In this document: positions 27,735 through 39,112 of the stretch, one piece after another
Layout: each line of letters begins with the position of its first letter
How positions within the stretch are numbered: position 1 is the first letter of the stretch
Source of the DNA: Pseudotabrizicola alkalilacus
GTDB lineage: Bacteria > Pseudomonadota > Alphaproteobacteria > Rhodobacterales > Rhodobacteraceae
NCBI RefSeq assembly: GCF_003443995.1
Contig: NZ_QWEY01000004.1
Location: 62,001-126,000 of the forward strand
Reading direction: 5' to 3'
Length of the DNA: 64,000 nt
Notes under the pieces: generated by a model
Told to the model about the DNA's origin: nothing
Database searches by the model: none
Seen by the model: only the letters and a program-made list of their open reading frames with translations
Translations under genes and position numbers: made by a program

Positions 27735-30449
27735 TCAGACAAGCCGACCGTGGCAATGCTTGAATTTCTCTCCCGAACCACAAGGGCACAGATCATTCCG
27801 GCTTGGGTTGCCCCAGGTGGCCGGGTCCGTCTCGTCAAAGCCGGGGCGGCGGCTTGTCGGGGCAGCCTCGGACTCGGCTCCTGCGAGGGCAGGTTCAGCC
27901 TCTGCCGGGGCGGCTGCGGCGCGCTGTTGCGCCAGAACCTGCGCCATCATCGACTCCTGCTCTTCCTGGGTCAGCGGGCGGATTGCCGCCAGCTTTTGCG
28001 TAACCTCCTGCCGCAGCGAGTTGAGCAGGGATTCGAAGAGGGCAAAGCTTTCGGTCTTGTACTCATTCAGCGGGTCGCGCTGCGCATAGCCGCGGAAGCC
28101 GACGACCGAGCGCAAATGCTCCAGTGTCAGCAGATGTTCGCGCCATTTGCCGTCGATGGATTGCAGCAGGATCTGCTTTTCGATCGAGCGCATGGTGTCT
28201 GCGCCAAAAGCTTCGGTCTTGGCGGCCATCGCTGTCGCGGTGGCTTCCTCCAACCGTTCCTTGATCACTTCCTGATCAACACCCTCTGCGGCCGCCCAAT
28301 CGGTCAGCGGCACATCGACATTCAGCTTTTCGCGCACCGCCGCGACCAGCCCGTCGACATCCCAGGCATCGGGATAGGTTTTGGGCGGCATGTGCAGGTT
28401 GACCAGATCTTCGATCACCTGAACCCGCATATCCTCGGCGATTTCGGCCACATCTTCGGCCTCCATGATCTCCAGCCGCTGGCCGAAAATCGCCTTGCGC
28501 TGGTCGTTCATCACGTCGTCGAACTTCAGCAACTGCTTGCGGATGTCAAAGTTGCGGCCTTCGACCTTGGCCTGCGCCCGCTCCAGCGATTTGTTGACCC
28601 AAGGGTGAATGATCGCTTCGCCCTCTTTCATGCCCAGCTTGGACAAGACGGCATCCAGCTTTTCCGACCCGAAAATCCGCATCAGATCGTCTTCGAGCGA
28701 CAGAAAGAACGAGGACCGCCCCGGATCGCCCTGCCGACCGGAGCGGCCCCGCAGCTGGTTGTCAATCCGTCGGGATTCGTGGCGTTCGGTGCCCAGAACG
28801 AACAGGCCCCCGGCAGCCAGCACTTTGGCCTTTTCTTCGGCGTGCTCCGCTTCGATCCGGCGGCGCACTTCATCGGGGTTCAGATGCGGATCAGCCGCGA
28901 TAGCGGCCATGACCTGCATTTCAATGTTGCCGCCGAGCTGAATATCGGTGCCGCGACCGGCCATGTTGGTGGCGATGGTCACCGCGCCAAAGCGGCCTGC
29001 GTCGGCGACGATCTGCGCCTCTTGCTCGTGCTGGCGGGCGTTGAGCACATTGTGCGGCACGCCTGCGGCCTGCAGCAGCCCGGACAGGAACTCGGACTTT
29101 TCAATGCTGGTGGTGCCGACGAGGATCGGCTGACCCTTTTCATGCGCTTCCTGAATCGACTTGACCACGCCTTCGTACTTCTCGCGGGCGGTGCGGTAGA
29201 CCTGATCATGGTCGTCTTTGCGGGCCACCGGGCGGTTGGTCGGTACCTCGACCACGCCAAGGCCGTAGATTTCCATGAACTCTTCGGCTTCGGTGGCAGC
29301 CGTGCCGGTCATCCCGGCCAGTTTGTTGTACAGGCGGAAGTAGTTCTGGAAAGTCACAGATGCCAGCGTGACGTTTTCCGGCTGGATCTGCACGCCCTCT
29401 TTCGCCTCGATCGCCTGATGCAGCCCGTCCGACAAGCGGCGGCCGCGCATCATGCGCCCGGTGAATTCGTCGATCAGCATCACCTCGCCGTCGCGCACGA
29501 TATACTGCTGATCCTTGGTGAACAGCTTGTGCGCCCGCAGCGCCTGCGTGACGTGGTGAACGATGGTGGTGCTTTCGGGGTCATACAGGTTCTGGCCGTC
29601 AGGCAGAATCCCTGCGGCGCGCACCAGACCTTCGATGAACTCGTTGCCCTCGTCGGTATAGGTCACGCTGCGGGTTTTCTCGTCCAGCTTGAAATGCGCG
29701 TCGGTCAGTTGCGGGATCAGCGCGTCCACCGAGATGTAAAGCTCTGACCGGTCCTGCGACGGGCCGGAAATGATCAGCGGCGTGCGCGCCTCATCCACCA
29801 GAATCGAGTCGACCTCGTCGACGATGGCAAAGAAATGCCCGCGTTGCGACATGTCTTCGATGCTGCCCTTCATGTTGTCGCGCAGATAATCGAAACCCAG
29901 CTCATTGTTGGTGGCATAGGTGATGTCGCAGCGATAGGCGGCCTTTTTCTCGGCGTCCGGCTGATAAGGGTAGACCACGCCCGTGGTCATGCCCAATGCG
30001 CCGTAGACCTTGCTCATCCATTCGGCGTCGCGCTTGGCCAGATAGTCGTTGACCGTAACGATATGCACGCCCTTGCCGGCAAGCGCGTTCAGATAGGCGG
30101 GGAAGGTCGCCATCAGCGTCTTGCCCTCGCCGGTCTTCATCTCGGCGATGTTGCCTTGGTGCAGGAAGATCCCGCCCTTGAGCTGCACGTCAAAGGCGCG
30201 CAGGCCAAGCGCCCGTCTTGCCCCTTCGCGGCAGTTGGCAAAAGCTTCGGGCAGCAGCGCATCCAGGCTTTCGCCCGATTGCGCACGCTTGGCCAGCGCC
30301 TCCGTTTTCTGTTTCAGGCCTTCGTCGCTGAGCGCGGCGAACTCCGGCTCCAGCGCGTTGATCTGTGCGACCAACGGACGAACCGATTTGACCTTGCGGT
30401 CATTTGGTGTCCCAAAGACCTTGCGCGTTAGCGAACCCAGACCCAGCAT
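27735..30449 (-). CDS. secA: Preprotein translocase ATPase SecA
   Basis: A 904-residue motor that drives unfolded preproteins through SecYEG. It shows [11 protein letters not shown] (Walker A), [30 protein letters not shown], and at the end the zinc motif [17 protein letters not shown] that binds SecB and ribosomes. ATG 30449 follows GGAGAA and starts [12 protein letters not shown]; the frame continues upstream to 30554 without homology. It is divergent from the parvulin gene, which encodes a periplasmic folding helper. Confidence 0.98.
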   Translation of the reverse strand: MLGLGSLTRKVFGTPNDRKVKSVRPLVAQINALEPEFAALSDEGLKQKTEALAKRAQSGESLDALLPEAFANCREGARRALGLRAFDVQLKGGIFLHQGNIAEMKTGEGKTLMATFPAYLNALAGKGVHIVTVNDYLAKRDAEWMSKVYGALGMTTGVVYPYQPDAEKKAAYRCDITYATNNELGFDYLRDNMKGSIEDMSQRGHFFAIVDEVDSILVDEARTPLIISGPSQDRSELYISVDALIPQLTDAHFKLDEKTRSVTYTDEGNEFIEGLVRAAGILPDGQNLYDPESTTIVHHVTQALRAHKLFTKDQQYIVRDGEVMLIDEFTGRMMRGRRLSDGLHQAIEAKEGVQIQPENVTLASVTFQNYFRLYNKLAGMTGTAATEAEEFMEIYGLGVVEVPTNRPVARKDDHDQVYRTAREKYEGVVKSIQEAHEKGQPILVGTTSIEKSEFLSGLLQAAGVPHNVLNARQHEQEAQIVADAGRFGAVTIATNMAGRGTDIQLGGNIEMQVMAAIAADPHLNPDEVRRRIEAEHAEEKAKVLAAGGLFVLGTERHESRRIDNQLRGRSGRQGDPGRSSFFLSLEDDLMRIFGSEKLDAVLSKLGMKEGEAIIHPWVNKSLERAQAKVEGRNFDIRKQLLKFDDVMNDQRKAIFGQRLEIMEAEDVAEIAEDMRVQVIEDLVNLHMPPKTYPDAWDVDGLVAAVREKLNVDVPLTDWAAAEGVDQEVIKERLEEATATAMAAKTEAFGADTMRSIEKQILLQSIDGKWREHLLTLEHLRSVVGFRGYAQRDPLNEYKTESFALFESLLNSLRQEVTQKLAAIRPLTQEEQESMMAQVLAQQRAAAAPAEAEPALAGAESEAAPTSRRPGFDETDPATWGNPSRNDLCPCGSGEKFKHCHGRLV

Positions 30450-30633
30450 ATGTTCTCCGTGGGTATTCCTGACAGGATCGTGTGAGCCAAGGGCCTTGCC
30501 CGCCCCCAATGCCTTCCATAGAAAGCCCAAGAAGGCCGGCCGGCCCCGTCGCACGCGACCCCCGCGATTTAAGGGACAGGCCCGCCATAGTCAATGTTTG
30601 GCGGGCTCGCAGCCCGATCAGGAGGGTGTGAAT

Positions 30634-31479
30634 ATGACGAAATGGACCAGGTTGTTGGCCAGCTGTGCCGTATTGGGCGCGTTGTCTGCGCCCGCGCTCG
30701 CTCAGGATACCACGGCCGATACGGTCGTGGCTTCGGTCAATGGCACCGAAATTACCCTTGGCCATATGATCGCCCTGCGCGAAGGCCTGCCGCAACAGTA
30801 TCAGGCCCTGCCTGATGATGTGCTGTTCAAAGGCATTCTCGACCAGTTGATCCAGCAGACGGCACTGGAGCAATCAGTCGATGATCTCGCTAAGCGTGAT
30901 CAACTGGCGCTGGAGAATGATCGCCGTGGCTACATCTCTGGTGTCGCCCTCAAGGCTGTGATCGCCGCTGCCGTGACCGACGAGTCGCTTCAGGCCGCCT
31001 ATGATGAAAAATTCAAAGGGTTTGCGCCCTCGACCGAGTACAATGCAGCGCATATCCTCGTCGATTCCGAAGAAAAAGCGAACGAGCTGAAAACGCAGCT
31101 GGATGGCGGCGCAGATTTTGCCGAACTGGCACGCGCCAATTCGTCTGACACGGGTTCTGGTGCCAATGGCGGCGATCTGGGCTGGTTTGGCCCCGGCATG
31201 ATGGTCAAACCGTTTGAAGATGCCGTCATCGCGGCCGAAATCGGCAAGGTCTCCGCTCCGGTCAAGTCAGATTTCGGCTACCACCTGATTCTGGTCAAGG
31301 AAACCCGTCTTGCTGCGGCCCCGACCCTTGATGAAACCCGCGACGAGTTGGCTGCCGAGATCGAGCGTCAGGCTGTCGACGCACATATCAAGACCTTGAC
31401 CGACGCGGCCGATGTGACCCGGCCCGGAGAAGGGCTTGACCCGACCCTGCTGCGTGATGCAACGCTGCTGGACAAATAG
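30634..31479 (+). CDS. Periplasmic parvulin-type peptidyl-prolyl isomerase
   Basis: A 281-residue exported chaperone/isomerase. It has a signal peptide (1-23, ending APALAQ), an N-terminal helical chaperone part, then a PpiC rotamase domain (about 130-230: EYNAAHILVDSEEKA, GGDLGWFGPGMMVKPFEDA, SDFGYHLILV). It helps exported proteins fold. GGAGGG (30621-30626) fixes ATG 30634. An inverted repeat GCCCGCC/GGCGGGC (30580-30606) lies in the leader. Divergent from secA; argJ begins 15 bases after its stop. Confidence 0.92.
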   Translation: MTKWTRLLASCAVLGALSAPALAQDTTADTVVASVNGTEITLGHMIALREGLPQQYQALPDDVLFKGILDQLIQQTALEQSVDDLAKRDQLALENDRRGYISGVALKAVIAAAVTDESLQAAYDEKFKGFAPSTEYNAAHILVDSEEKANELKTQLDGGADFAELARANSSDTGSGANGGDLGWFGPGMMVKPFEDAVIAAEIGKVSAPVKSDFGYHLILVKETRLAAAPTLDETRDELAAEIERQAVDAHIKTLTDAADVTRPGEGLDPTLLRDATLLDK

Positions 31480-31494
31480 TCCCAGGGGGAAGCC

Positions 31495-32886
31495 ATGGCA
31501 AAAACCGATTGGAAGGCCGAAGCAAAGACGCTGAAAAAGCGTCTGCGCAAGCTGAAATCGCAGGTTACCGAAACCGTTTCTGACGTGGCGGTTGATGTCG
31601 GTCATGAGGTTGCAGAGGTTGCGGGCAGGATCAGCGCCAAGCTGAAATCGGCCAAACCTGTTTCGACACTGGCGCCAAAGGATGGCTTCCCCACACTTCC
31701 CGTGATCAAGGGGGTGGAATTTTCCGCCGCCGAGGCAGGGATCAAATATGCCAACCGCAAGGATGTGATGCTGATCCGCCTTACCCCCGGCACGGCAATG
31801 GCGGGCGTCTTTACGCGGTCGTCCACCCGATCAGGCTGTGTGCGGGATTGTCAGGACAAGCTGGCCGCCAAGGTGCCTGCCGGGTCCGGTGCGGCGATCA
31901 TCGTCAATTCGGGCAACTCCAATGCCTTTACCGGCAAAGTCGGCGACAAAGCGGTTGCCGCCGTAACGGGCGGCGTCGCGGCGGCGCTTGAGTTGCCGGC
32001 AGAGCGGGTATTCTCCTCCTCGACCGGGGTGATCGGCGAGCCGCTGCCGCATGAAAAGATCACCGCCGTTCTGCCCGATCTGGTCGCCAACCTGCGCGAA
32101 GATGCTATCGAGATGGCAGCCCATGCCATGATGACCACCGACACGTTTGCCAAGGGTGCTGCGGCAACCATACAGGGCGACGGCGGCACCATCCATATCG
32201 CGGGTATCGCCAAAGGGTCGGGCATGATCGCGCCGGATATGGCGACGATGCTGGTCTACATCTTTACCGATGCGAAAATCTCGCCCGTGATGTTGCAACG
32301 CATGCTGTCGCGCAATGTGGATGCGACCTTTAACTCCATCACCGTCGACAGCGATACCTCGACCTCAGACACGCTGTTGCTGGCCGCAACCGGGCAAAGC
32401 GATGCTGCGGCGGTCAAGGGCCCGGTTGCCAAGGCGTTTGAGACGGCTCTGCAAGGCGTGATGCAGGATCTGGCGCTGCAGGTCATCCGTGACGGCGAGG
32501 GCGCGACCAAGCTGGTCGAGATCCGCGTGACGGGGGCCACCAGTGATGACGATGCCGCGAAGGTTGCCTTTGCCATCGCCAATTCGCCCTTGGTCAAAAC
32601 CGCCCTCGCGGGTGAAGATCCGAACTGGGGCCGCATCGTTGCCGCGATTGGTAAATCGGGGGCCGAGGCGGATCGTGATCGCCTGACCATCCGCTTTGGC
32701 GATGTGCTGGTGGCCAAGAATGGCTGGCGGAATCCGGAGTATCTGGAAGAAGACGGCGCAGCCCATTTCAAGCAGGATGAGATTCTGATCCGTGTGGATC
32801 TGGGCCTTGGCAAATCCGCCCGCACAGTCTGGACCTGCGATCTGACCAACCGCTACATCGAGATCAACGCAGATTACCGCTCTTGA
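31495..32886 (+). CDS. argJ: Ornithine acetyltransferase / glutamate N-acetyltransferase with N-terminal extension
   Basis: This 463-residue enzyme moves acetyl groups between N-acetylornithine and glutamate in arginine synthesis. The core starts near residue 56 (VSTLAPKDGFPTLP). It has NSGNSNAFTG (138-147) and the self-cleavage site STGVIGEPLP with nucleophile T177, and it matures into two chains. About 54 extra residues precede the core: a Lys/Glu-rich amphipathic stretch (TDWKAEAKTLKKRLRKLK). The start is well supported by AGGGGGAAG before ATG 31495, and no internal start fits, so the extension appears genuine. Confidence 0.93.
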   Translation: MAKTDWKAEAKTLKKRLRKLKSQVTETVSDVAVDVGHEVAEVAGRISAKLKSAKPVSTLAPKDGFPTLPVIKGVEFSAAEAGIKYANRKDVMLIRLTPGTAMAGVFTRSSTRSGCVRDCQDKLAAKVPAGSGAAIIVNSGNSNAFTGKVGDKAVAAVTGGVAAALELPAERVFSSSTGVIGEPLPHEKITAVLPDLVANLREDAIEMAAHAMMTTDTFAKGAAATIQGDGGTIHIAGIAKGSGMIAPDMATMLVYIFTDAKISPVMLQRMLSRNVDATFNSITVDSDTSTSDTLLLAATGQSDAAAVKGPVAKAFETALQGVMQDLALQVIRDGEGATKLVEIRVTGATSDDDAAKVAFAIANSPLVKTALAGEDPNWGRIVAAIGKSGAEADRDRLTIRFGDVLVAKNGWRNPEYLEEDGAAHFKQDEILIRVDLGLGKSARTVWTCDLTNRYIEINADYRS

Positions 32887-33281
32887 AAATCGTTCTTGTT
32901 TCGGCTGTTGCCCTGATTGACCCCGACGGCCGCGTGCTTCTGGCACAGCGGCCCGAGGGAAAGTCGCTCGCCGGGTTGTGGGAATTTCCCGGCGGCAAGG
33001 TTGAACCGGGCGAATCACCTGAACTGGCCTTGATCCGCGAGTTGAAAGAAGAGCTGGGCATCGACACCTGGAAAAGCTGTCTGGCCCCGCTGACCTTTGC
33101 CAGCCACAGCTATGAGGATTTCCACCTGCTGATGCCGCTGTTCGCCTGCCGAAAGTGGGAGGGGATCGTTCACGGCCAGGAAGGGCAAAGACTGGCTTGG
33201 GTAAAGGCCGAAAACCTGCGGGATTACCCGATGCCACCTGCCGACATTCCCCTGATTCCCATCCTGCGCGACTGGCTGTAG
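32883..33281 (+). CDS. mutT: MutT-type 8-oxo-dGTP pyrophosphatase
   Basis: A 132-residue Nudix hydrolase. The Nudix box runs from GGKVEPGE to RELKEELG (about 38-60), and ALIDPDGRVLLAQRPEGK is typical of MutT. It removes 8-oxo-dGTP from the nucleotide pool. The start is TTG 32883, which overlaps the argJ stop (TTGA); this gives the standard KIVLVSAVAL start. Coupled to argJ. Confidence 0.9.
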   Translation: MKIVLVSAVALIDPDGRVLLAQRPEGKSLAGLWEFPGGKVEPGESPELALIRELKEELGIDTWKSCLAPLTFASHSYEDFHLLMPLFACRKWEGIVHGQEGQRLAWVKAENLRDYPMPPADIPLIPILRDWL

Positions 33282-33393
33282 CCGTCTATCGTTCGTATGT
33301 TGTCGAAATCTTTGGCAATACGACATTTTATTAATGGTTTTCTGAATTTTTTGCGTTAATTCTAAACATGCGGCGCTAATGGGGGATTGGTGG

Positions 33394-33534
33394 ATGCTGA
33401 GAACGATCGCTGTCGGAAGTTGTGTTTCCATTCAGGGGCTGCTGGTCAGAACCCTGTCTGATGGGAAGCTTGTGATCAAAGTCGACGAAAAGCTGTTTGT
33501 GGGGTTTCCCGTAGCACGCTCTTACGCGGCCTGA
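33394..33534 (+). CDS. Unknown 46-residue small protein
   Basis: A short reading frame begins LRTIAVGSCVSIQGLL and ends GFPVARSYAA. It has no signal peptide or membrane helix; alternating hydrophobic residues suggest a small beta-barrel or SH3-like strand set. It follows an AT-rich 110-base stretch, has GGGGGATTGG before ATG 33394, and is closed by a strong terminator 19 bases after its stop, so it looks like its own transcript. I have the impression that similar short proteins exist in Rhodobacteraceae, but the function is unknown. Confidence 0.6.
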   Translation: MLRTIAVGSCVSIQGLLVRTLSDGKLVIKVDEKLFVGFPVARSYAA

Positions 33535-33552
33535 TGTAGACCACCAGTAAAT

Positions 33553-33582
33553 GAAAAAGCCGGGGTTTCCCCCGGCTTTTTC
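33553..33582. terminator. Bidirectional Rho-independent terminator
   Basis: A perfect 13-bp stem, GAAAAAGCCGGGG / CCCCGGCTTTTTC, with a TTTC loop. It gives T5 in both directions and therefore serves both the 46-residue gene (plus) and infB (minus). Confidence 0.93.
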
Positions 33583-33601
33583 ATTTCTCTGTTCCGGAAG
33601 A

Positions 33602-36196
33602 TCAGGCCAGCGTGCGCTGCACTTCCTCGCGTTCGAAAATCTCGATGACATCGCCGGGGCGGATATCTTCGTAACGCTCGAACGCCATACCGCATTCCTG
33701 ACCCGAGATGACTTCTTTCACCTCGTCCTTGAAGCGCTTCAGTGTCTTCAGCGTGCCCTCGTGGATCACGACACTGTCGCGCAGCAGGCGAACGCCTGCC
33801 GACCGGCGTGCCACGCCTTCGGTGACCAGACAGCCAGCCACCTGGCCAACGCCGGTGACTTTGAACACCTCTTTGATCTGCGCATAACCGATAAAGGTTT
33901 CGCGCACTTCGGCTTTCAGCAGGCCAGAGGCAGCGGCTTTGATATCGTCAACCAGATCATAGATGATCGAGTAATACCGGATCTCGACACCCTTCTGGTT
34001 CGCCGACTGACGGGCAGACGCATTGGCCCGCACGTTGAACCCGATGATCGGCGCTCCGCTTGCTTCGGCCAGACCCACATCGGTATCGGTGATGGCACCC
34101 ACACCGTAATGCAGGATACGCACGCGCACCTCGTCGTTGCCGATCTTCTCCAGCGCCTGCACGATGGCTTCGGCCGAGCCTTGCACATCGGCCTTGACCA
34201 GAACCGGCAGTTCGGCAACCGACTGGTCGGCCTTGGCCTTGGCCATCAGCTGTTCCAGCGTGGTCGCGGCACCGGCGGCAGCGCGTTTGTCTTTGGCGGC
34301 TTTCTCACGGTAATCTGCGATTTCACGCGCCTGCGCTTCGGTTTCCACAACGTTCAGCGTATCACCAGCCGAAGGCGTACCCGACAGGCCCAGCACTTCG
34401 ACCGGAACCGACGGCCCGGCTTCGAGCACGGTTTCGCCCTGATCGTTGATCAGCGCCCGCACCTTGCCCCACTGCTCGCCGACGACAAAGATATCGCCTT
34501 TGCGCAGCGTGCCGTTCTGCACCAGAACCGTCGCAACCGGGCCACGACCCACATCCAGCTTGGCTTCGATCACCGCGCCAGAGGCTGCCCGCTTTGGGTT
34601 CGCCTTCAGCTCAAGGATTTCGGCCTGCAGCGCGATGGCTTCCAGCAGGTTGTCGATGCCCATGCCGGTCTTGGCCGAAAGCTCGACATCCTGCACATCG
34701 CCCGACATTGCTTCAACAACGATGTCATGCTGCAGCAGATCCGTCCGCACCTTGGTTGCATCCGCGCCGTGCTTGTCCATCTTGTTGATGGCAACAATCA
34801 GCGGAACCTTGGCAGCCTTGGCGTGGTGGATTGCCTCGATCGTCTGCGGCATCACGGCATCATCTGCCGCAACCACCAGGATGACGATATCGGTCACGCT
34901 CGCGCCACGGGCGCGCATGCTGGTAAAGGCCGCGTGGCCGGGGGTGTCGAGGAACGAAACCAACGCACCACTTGGCGTTTTCACCTGATAGGCACCGATG
35001 TGCTGGGTGATGCCACCGGCTTCGCCCGACACCACGTTCGCCTTGCGGATTGCATCCAGAAGCGAGGTTTTTCCGTGGTCGACGTGGCCCATGATCGTGA
35101 CGATCGGCGGGCGTGACTGCAGATCTTCGTCGCGGTCCTTGACCGAGTCGATGACCTGTTCCACGTCCGAATCAGACACCCGTACCGCTTTGTGGCCGAA
35201 TTCCTCGATCACAAGCTCTGCGGTATCGGCGTCGATCGCCTGATTCATGGTGACCATCATGCCCATTTTCATGAGCGATTTCACCACATCTGCCGCGCGT
35301 TCGGCCATACGGTTGGCCAGTTCCGAGATAACAATCGTCTCGGGCAGCTGCACGTCGCGCACCTGCTTTTCGGGCTTCGAACCGAAGCCCATGGCCTTTT
35401 GACGGGCCTTTTCCTGCTTGCGCTTCATCGCGGCAAGGCTGCGGGTGCGTCCGCCTTCGCCGTTCAGCGCGGCCGACAGGGTCAGCTTGCCGCCACGGCG
35501 GTTGTCGTCGCCCTTGGCTTTGGCGCTGCGTTCGCGCTCTTCACGCTCGCGGTCGGTTTTGCGCTGCGGTGCAGGCGCCAGCGGAGCCTTTGCGGCAACG
35601 CCGCGCGGTCCGGTCGCATCCTGATTGCGGTTGGTCGGCGCATCGGCCGGGGCCGGCGTGGCTGGTCCGGGCTTTGCCTCGGCAGGCTTTTCAGCCGACC
35701 GGGGGCGCGTGCCCAGAACATCCGCCTTGCGCTGAGCCGCCGCTGCGACACGCGCATCGGCTTCGGCACGCGCGGCGCGCTCTTCTTCTTCCGCCTTCGC
35801 GCGCAGGGCCTCAAGACGCTCACGCTCTTCGCGCTCTTTGGTCTCGATTTCTTCGCGGCGACGCTGACGATCTTCCTCACGCTGCCGTTCCTCCTCAGCG
35901 CGGCGTTCGTTGTCCGCAATCTCACGCGCCTTGGCGGCACGCAAAGCGGTCAGGCGACGCTCCATCTCGGCGTCGGAAATCCCCGCAGGCCGCTTGGCCG
36001 GATCACCCAGATTTGGTGACCCTCCGCCCGTGCCTGCTGCTCCGGCTGCGCCCGGCTTTGTGGGAACGACCACGCGCTTGCGCTTCGTTTCAACCACGAC
36101 GCTTTTCGTCCGACCATGGCTGAAGCTTTGCTTCACCTGACCGGAACGAGGTGCGCCACCCAAACCGAGGGGTTTTTTGCCGTCTGTATCGCTCAT
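33602..36196 (-). CDS. infB: Translation initiation factor IF-2
   Basis: An 864-residue GTPase that places initiator tRNA on the 30S subunit. A long charged, Ala/Glu/Arg-rich N-terminal region (about 1-270) precedes the G domain with [23 protein letters not shown] and NKMDK, then domains II-IV ending [17 protein letters not shown]. Its ATG overlaps the upstream ylxR-like gene (ATGA). It is the last gene of rimP-nusA-rnpM-infB and is followed by the bidirectional terminator. Confidence 0.97.
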   Translation of the reverse strand: MSDTDGKKPLGLGGAPRSGQVKQSFSHGRTKSVVVETKRKRVVVPTKPGAAGAAGTGGGSPNLGDPAKRPAGISDAEMERRLTALRAAKAREIADNERRAEEERQREEDRQRRREEIETKEREERERLEALRAKAEEEERAARAEADARVAAAAQRKADVLGTRPRSAEKPAEAKPGPATPAPADAPTNRNQDATGPRGVAAKAPLAPAPQRKTDREREERERSAKAKGDDNRRGGKLTLSAALNGEGGRTRSLAAMKRKQEKARQKAMGFGSKPEKQVRDVQLPETIVISELANRMAERAADVVKSLMKMGMMVTMNQAIDADTAELVIEEFGHKAVRVSDSDVEQVIDSVKDRDEDLQSRPPIVTIMGHVDHGKTSLLDAIRKANVVSGEAGGITQHIGAYQVKTPSGALVSFLDTPGHAAFTSMRARGASVTDIVILVVAADDAVMPQTIEAIHHAKAAKVPLIVAINKMDKHGADATKVRTDLLQHDIVVEAMSGDVQDVELSAKTGMGIDNLLEAIALQAEILELKANPKRAASGAVIEAKLDVGRGPVATVLVQNGTLRKGDIFVVGEQWGKVRALINDQGETVLEAGPSVPVEVLGLSGTPSAGDTLNVVETEAQAREIADYREKAAKDKRAAAGAATTLEQLMAKAKADQSVAELPVLVKADVQGSAEAIVQALEKIGNDEVRVRILHYGVGAITDTDVGLAEASGAPIIGFNVRANASARQSANQKGVEIRYYSIIYDLVDDIKAAASGLLKAEVRETFIGYAQIKEVFKVTGVGQVAGCLVTEGVARRSAGVRLLRDSVVIHEGTLKTLKRFKDEVKEVISGQECGMAFERYEDIRPGDVIEIFEREEVQRTLA

Positions 36197-36837
36197 GCGT
36201 CCTTCGTATCCTTCCCGGCGATCATGTCGCCGACCTGCTTGTCCTCTGCCCCACGCAGCCCGACAAGCCTTGCCGCTTCCTCTACAACACGGTTGTTGAG
36301 TCCACCAGCCGCAAGCGCGGCGTGTATCGCACGTTCGCGACTGAATGCCAAACCCATTTCCCCTGCGGTAAGGCAGGAAATGAGGGAATCTGGCCCATTT
36401 GGCGGGCGAAGCTTTTCTTTTCCGCGTTCAGAACCGTCGCTGGCCTGAATCAGCGTTCGTGCCTGACCCTTGATGAGCCAGTCTTTTACCTTTTCATAGC
36501 CGCAAATCGCGTCTCCGGCTTTGCGTCCCAGTGATATAAGATCAATGACCCGCTGCACCAAGAGCCGCTCGACCAGTTCGGGCAGATCGTCTGCCACTTT
36601 CACGGGCTGCCGGGCCGCACGCGAGAAGAGGTTTTTCTTCACCGCCTTGGCCAATGCCTCCCGATCTGCCGAAACATAGATCCCGCGGCCCGGAAGCCGC
36701 CCTTGAATATCCGGCACAATCACGTCTTCCGGCCCCAGCACAAAGCGGATCAACCCCGCTTTTGGCTGGCTTTCCCCGGAAACGATGCACTTGCGTTCCG
36801 GTTCTTCACGCGATGTCTTTTGCCCGCCGCGCGTCAT
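36193..36837 (-). CDS. YlxR (RnpM) domain fused to L7Ae-like RNA-binding domain
   Basis: A 214-residue RNA-binding protein. The YlxR/DUF448 part (about 15-90) includes [19 protein letters not shown] and [14 protein letters not shown] second, L7Ae/YlxQ-like part (about 90-200) includes [21 protein letters not shown]. In Firmicutes these are two separate genes between nusA and infB; here they are one protein, a usual alphaproteobacterial arrangement. YlxR in other bacteria binds RNase P RNA. GGAG precedes ATG 36837. It overlaps infB by four bases. Confidence 0.9.
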   Translation of the reverse strand: MTRGGQKTSREEPERKCIVSGESQPKAGLIRFVLGPEDVIVPDIQGRLPGRGIYVSADREALAKAVKKNLFSRAARQPVKVADDLPELVERLLVQRVIDLISLGRKAGDAICGYEKVKDWLIKGQARTLIQASDGSERGKEKLRPPNGPDSLISCLTAGEMGLAFSRERAIHAALAAGGLNNRVVEEAARLVGLRGAEDKQVGDMIAGKDTKDA

Positions 36838-36860
36838 GCGCGTTGCTCCGAGGCCTGAGA

Positions 36861-38477
36861 TCAGGCCTCGGCCTCCTCGGGCTCGGAATCTTCAGCGTCG
36901 CCTGCTGCCGGTTCCATTTCGGTCGGGTCCACCCAGCCAAGCATGACGCGTGCCGTCATGACCATGGTCTGAGCCTCTTCCAGGCTGACGTCGAACGTCT
37001 CCAGAATACCGTCGTCCTTTTTGCGTTGTCCGTTTTCGGTGGTCCAGCCGCCCGCAAGCTCCCAGTCGGCACAGGTGGCAAAGTCTTCCAGCGTCTTGAT
37101 GCCGTCCTTGGCGAGTGCTTCCAACATCTGCGGGGTCAGACCCTCAAAGTTGATCAGGCTCTCTTCAACACCCATGCCACGGGCATTTTCCAGCGCCTTG
37201 CGGGCCTGTTCTTCCAGATAATCGCGGGCACGGGCCTGCAATTCGGCGGCGGTGCCTTCGTCGAACCCGTCGATGGACAGCAGTTCGTCTGCCTCGACAT
37301 AGGCGACCTCTTCCAGATTGCCGAAACCTTCGGAAACCAGAAGTTGGGCCATCATCTCGTCCACATCCAGCGTATCCATGAACAGCTTGGTGCGCTCTGC
37401 GAATTCGGCCTGACGACGGGCCGATTCTTCGGCCTCGGTCATGATGTCGATGTCGAGTCCGGTCAGCTGGCTGGCCAGACGCACGTTCTGACCGCGACGG
37501 CCGATGGCCAGCGACAGCTGTTCATCAGGCACCACGACTTCGATCTTGCCGGCCTCTTCGTCGATCACAACTTTCGACACTTCAGCAGGTTGCAGCGCGT
37601 TCACAAGGAAGGTCGCCTGATCCTGATTCCACGGAATGATGTCGATCTTTTCGCCTTGCAGCTCGTTAACCACCGCCTGAACCCGGCTGCCGCGCATACC
37701 GACGCAGGCACCGACCGGGTCGATCGAGTTGTCATAGGAAATCACGGCAATCTTGGCGCGCGAACCGGGGTCACGGGCCACGGCCTTGATCTCAATGATG
37801 CCGTCGTAGATTTCCGGCACTTCCATCTTGAACAGTTCAGCCATGAACTGCGGGTCGGTCCGCGACAGGAAAACCTGCGGGCCGCGCGCTTCGCGGCGCA
37901 CATCCTTGATAAAGCAGCGGATGCGGTCGCCGATGCGATACGCTTCGCGGCCAATCTTTTCATTGCGGCGCAGAATGCCCTCGCCGCGGCCCACGTCGAC
38001 GATGACGTTGCCATATTCTTCGCGCTTGACCACACCGTTGATGATGGTGCCCTTGCGGTCCTTGAATTCGTCATACTGACGGTCGCGCTCGGCTTCGCGC
38101 ACACGCTGCAGCAGCACCTGCTTGCCCGACTGCGCCGCGATCCGGCCCAGATCGACCGGGGGAACTTCGTCAATCACTTCATCGCCGATCTGCGGATCGG
38201 CAAGGTAGTTCTTGGCCTGCTTCACAGTCAGCTGTGCGTGGTGGTTCTCGATCAGATCGTCTTCCATCACGGTCCGCACGCGGGCAAAGGTGGCACGCCC
38301 GGTCTTGCGGTCGATGTTGACGCGGATATCCAGCTCCGACCCGTAGCGCGACTTAGCGGCACGGGCGAGGGTTTCTTCCATGGCCTGGATCACCAGATCC
38401 GGGTCGATCATCTTCTCACGGGCCACCGCTTCGGCGGTCTGGAGAAGTTCAAGCTGGTTGGCAGAGGTAATCGCCAT
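36861..38477 (-). CDS. nusA: Transcription termination/antitermination factor NusA
   Basis: A 538-residue RNA polymerase-binding protein. It has an N-terminal polymerase-binding domain (about 1-130), an S1 domain (about 135-200), two KH domains ([19 protein letters not shown] and [16 protein letters not shown]), C-terminal helix-hairpin-helix repeats (about 360-500) and an acidic tail rich in Glu. It slows polymerase and enhances hairpin termination. The GGGAG site before ATG 38477 is clear. An intrinsic terminator in the leader of this operon is a possible target of its own activity. Confidence 0.97.
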   Translation of the reverse strand: MAITSANQLELLQTAEAVAREKMIDPDLVIQAMEETLARAAKSRYGSELDIRVNIDRKTGRATFARVRTVMEDDLIENHHAQLTVKQAKNYLADPQIGDEVIDEVPPVDLGRIAAQSGKQVLLQRVREAERDRQYDEFKDRKGTIINGVVKREEYGNVIVDVGRGEGILRRNEKIGREAYRIGDRIRCFIKDVRREARGPQVFLSRTDPQFMAELFKMEVPEIYDGIIEIKAVARDPGSRAKIAVISYDNSIDPVGACVGMRGSRVQAVVNELQGEKIDIIPWNQDQATFLVNALQPAEVSKVVIDEEAGKIEVVVPDEQLSLAIGRRGQNVRLASQLTGLDIDIMTEAEESARRQAEFAERTKLFMDTLDVDEMMAQLLVSEGFGNLEEVAYVEADELLSIDGFDEGTAAELQARARDYLEEQARKALENARGMGVEESLINFEGLTPQMLEALAKDGIKTLEDFATCADWELAGGWTTENGQRKKDDGILETFDVSLEEAQTMVMTARVMLGWVDPTEMEPAAGDAEDSEPEEAEA

Positions 38478-38493
38478 CGGTCAACTCCCGGTC

Positions 38494-39099
38494 TTAGTGT
38501 TTGGTTTCTTCGGCGGGATCTTCTTCCTCGCCTTCGGATTGCTCAATCTCGTCGAAATCCGCTTCGTCGAAGGTGCCGCTGGCCTTTTTCTGGCGCAGCA
38601 TTTCGGCGATCAGGTCATCGGTCAGCATCAGCTTGGCATCAGACAACCAGTCGAACCGCAGGCCGATGGTCACTTCTTCGCCGTGTTCCTCGATCTGGAC
38701 AAGAACTTCCTCATCCTCGACCCCGGCCAGCGTGCCCTTGAACCGGCGACGCCCGTCGATCAGTTCGGTGGTCTCGATCCGGGCTTCCCAGCCTTTCCAC
38801 ATCTCGAAATCCTTGAGACGGGTCAGCGGGCGGTCAATGCCGGGCGACGACACCTCAAGCACATAATTGTCCTCGACCGGGTCTTCGACATCCAGCACCG
38901 CCGACACGGCGGTCGAGATCGTGGCGCAGTCTTCGACCACAATGCCGCCATCGGGGCGGTCAGCCATGATCTGCAAAATGCGCGTCTTGCCGCCCATCAG
39001 GCGCACGCGCACCAGTTCAAATCCCAGCCCCTCGATCACGGGGCCGATGATGCCGGCAAGTCGGCGGTCGATGGCGGTTTTGGCGATAAGATCGGTCAT
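38494..39099 (-). CDS. rimP: Ribosome maturation factor RimP
   Basis: A 201-residue 30S assembly factor. It has the N-terminal alpha/beta domain ([21 protein letters not shown]), [12 protein letters not shown]-type motif ([16 protein letters not shown]), a C-terminal SH3-like domain, and an acidic extension ([18 protein letters not shown]). ATG 39099 with GGAA upstream is preferred to TTG 39126, which lies inside a terminator hairpin. First gene of the rimP-nusA-rnpM-infB operon. Confidence 0.93.
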   Translation of the reverse strand: MTDLIAKTAIDRRLAGIIGPVIEGLGFELVRVRLMGGKTRILQIMADRPDGGIVVEDCATISTAVSAVLDVEDPVEDNYVLEVSSPGIDRPLTRLKDFEMWKGWEARIETTELIDGRRRFKGTLAGVEDEEVLVQIEEHGEEVTIGLRFDWLSDAKLMLTDDLIAEMLRQKKASGTFDEADFDEIEQSEGEEEDPAEETKH

Positions 39100-39112
39100 G
39101 GGTTCCAAAAAC

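Noticed and set aside
27750-29747. Long plus-strand open frame opposite secA
   Set aside because: It is a shadow of secA in GC-rich DNA with no protein family features or ribosome site.
33551-35116. Plus-strand open frame opposite infB
   Set aside because: It begins inside the bidirectional terminator and mirrors infB codons; no support as a gene.
35560-35960. Repetitive stretch in the infB N-terminal region as a tandem repeat or CRISPR-like array
   Set aside because: It is the normal charged, low-complexity IF-2 N-terminus; there are no regular spacers.
36654-38741. Long plus-strand open frame opposite nusA and rimP
   Set aside because: Antisense shadow of conserved genes; low-complexity translation.
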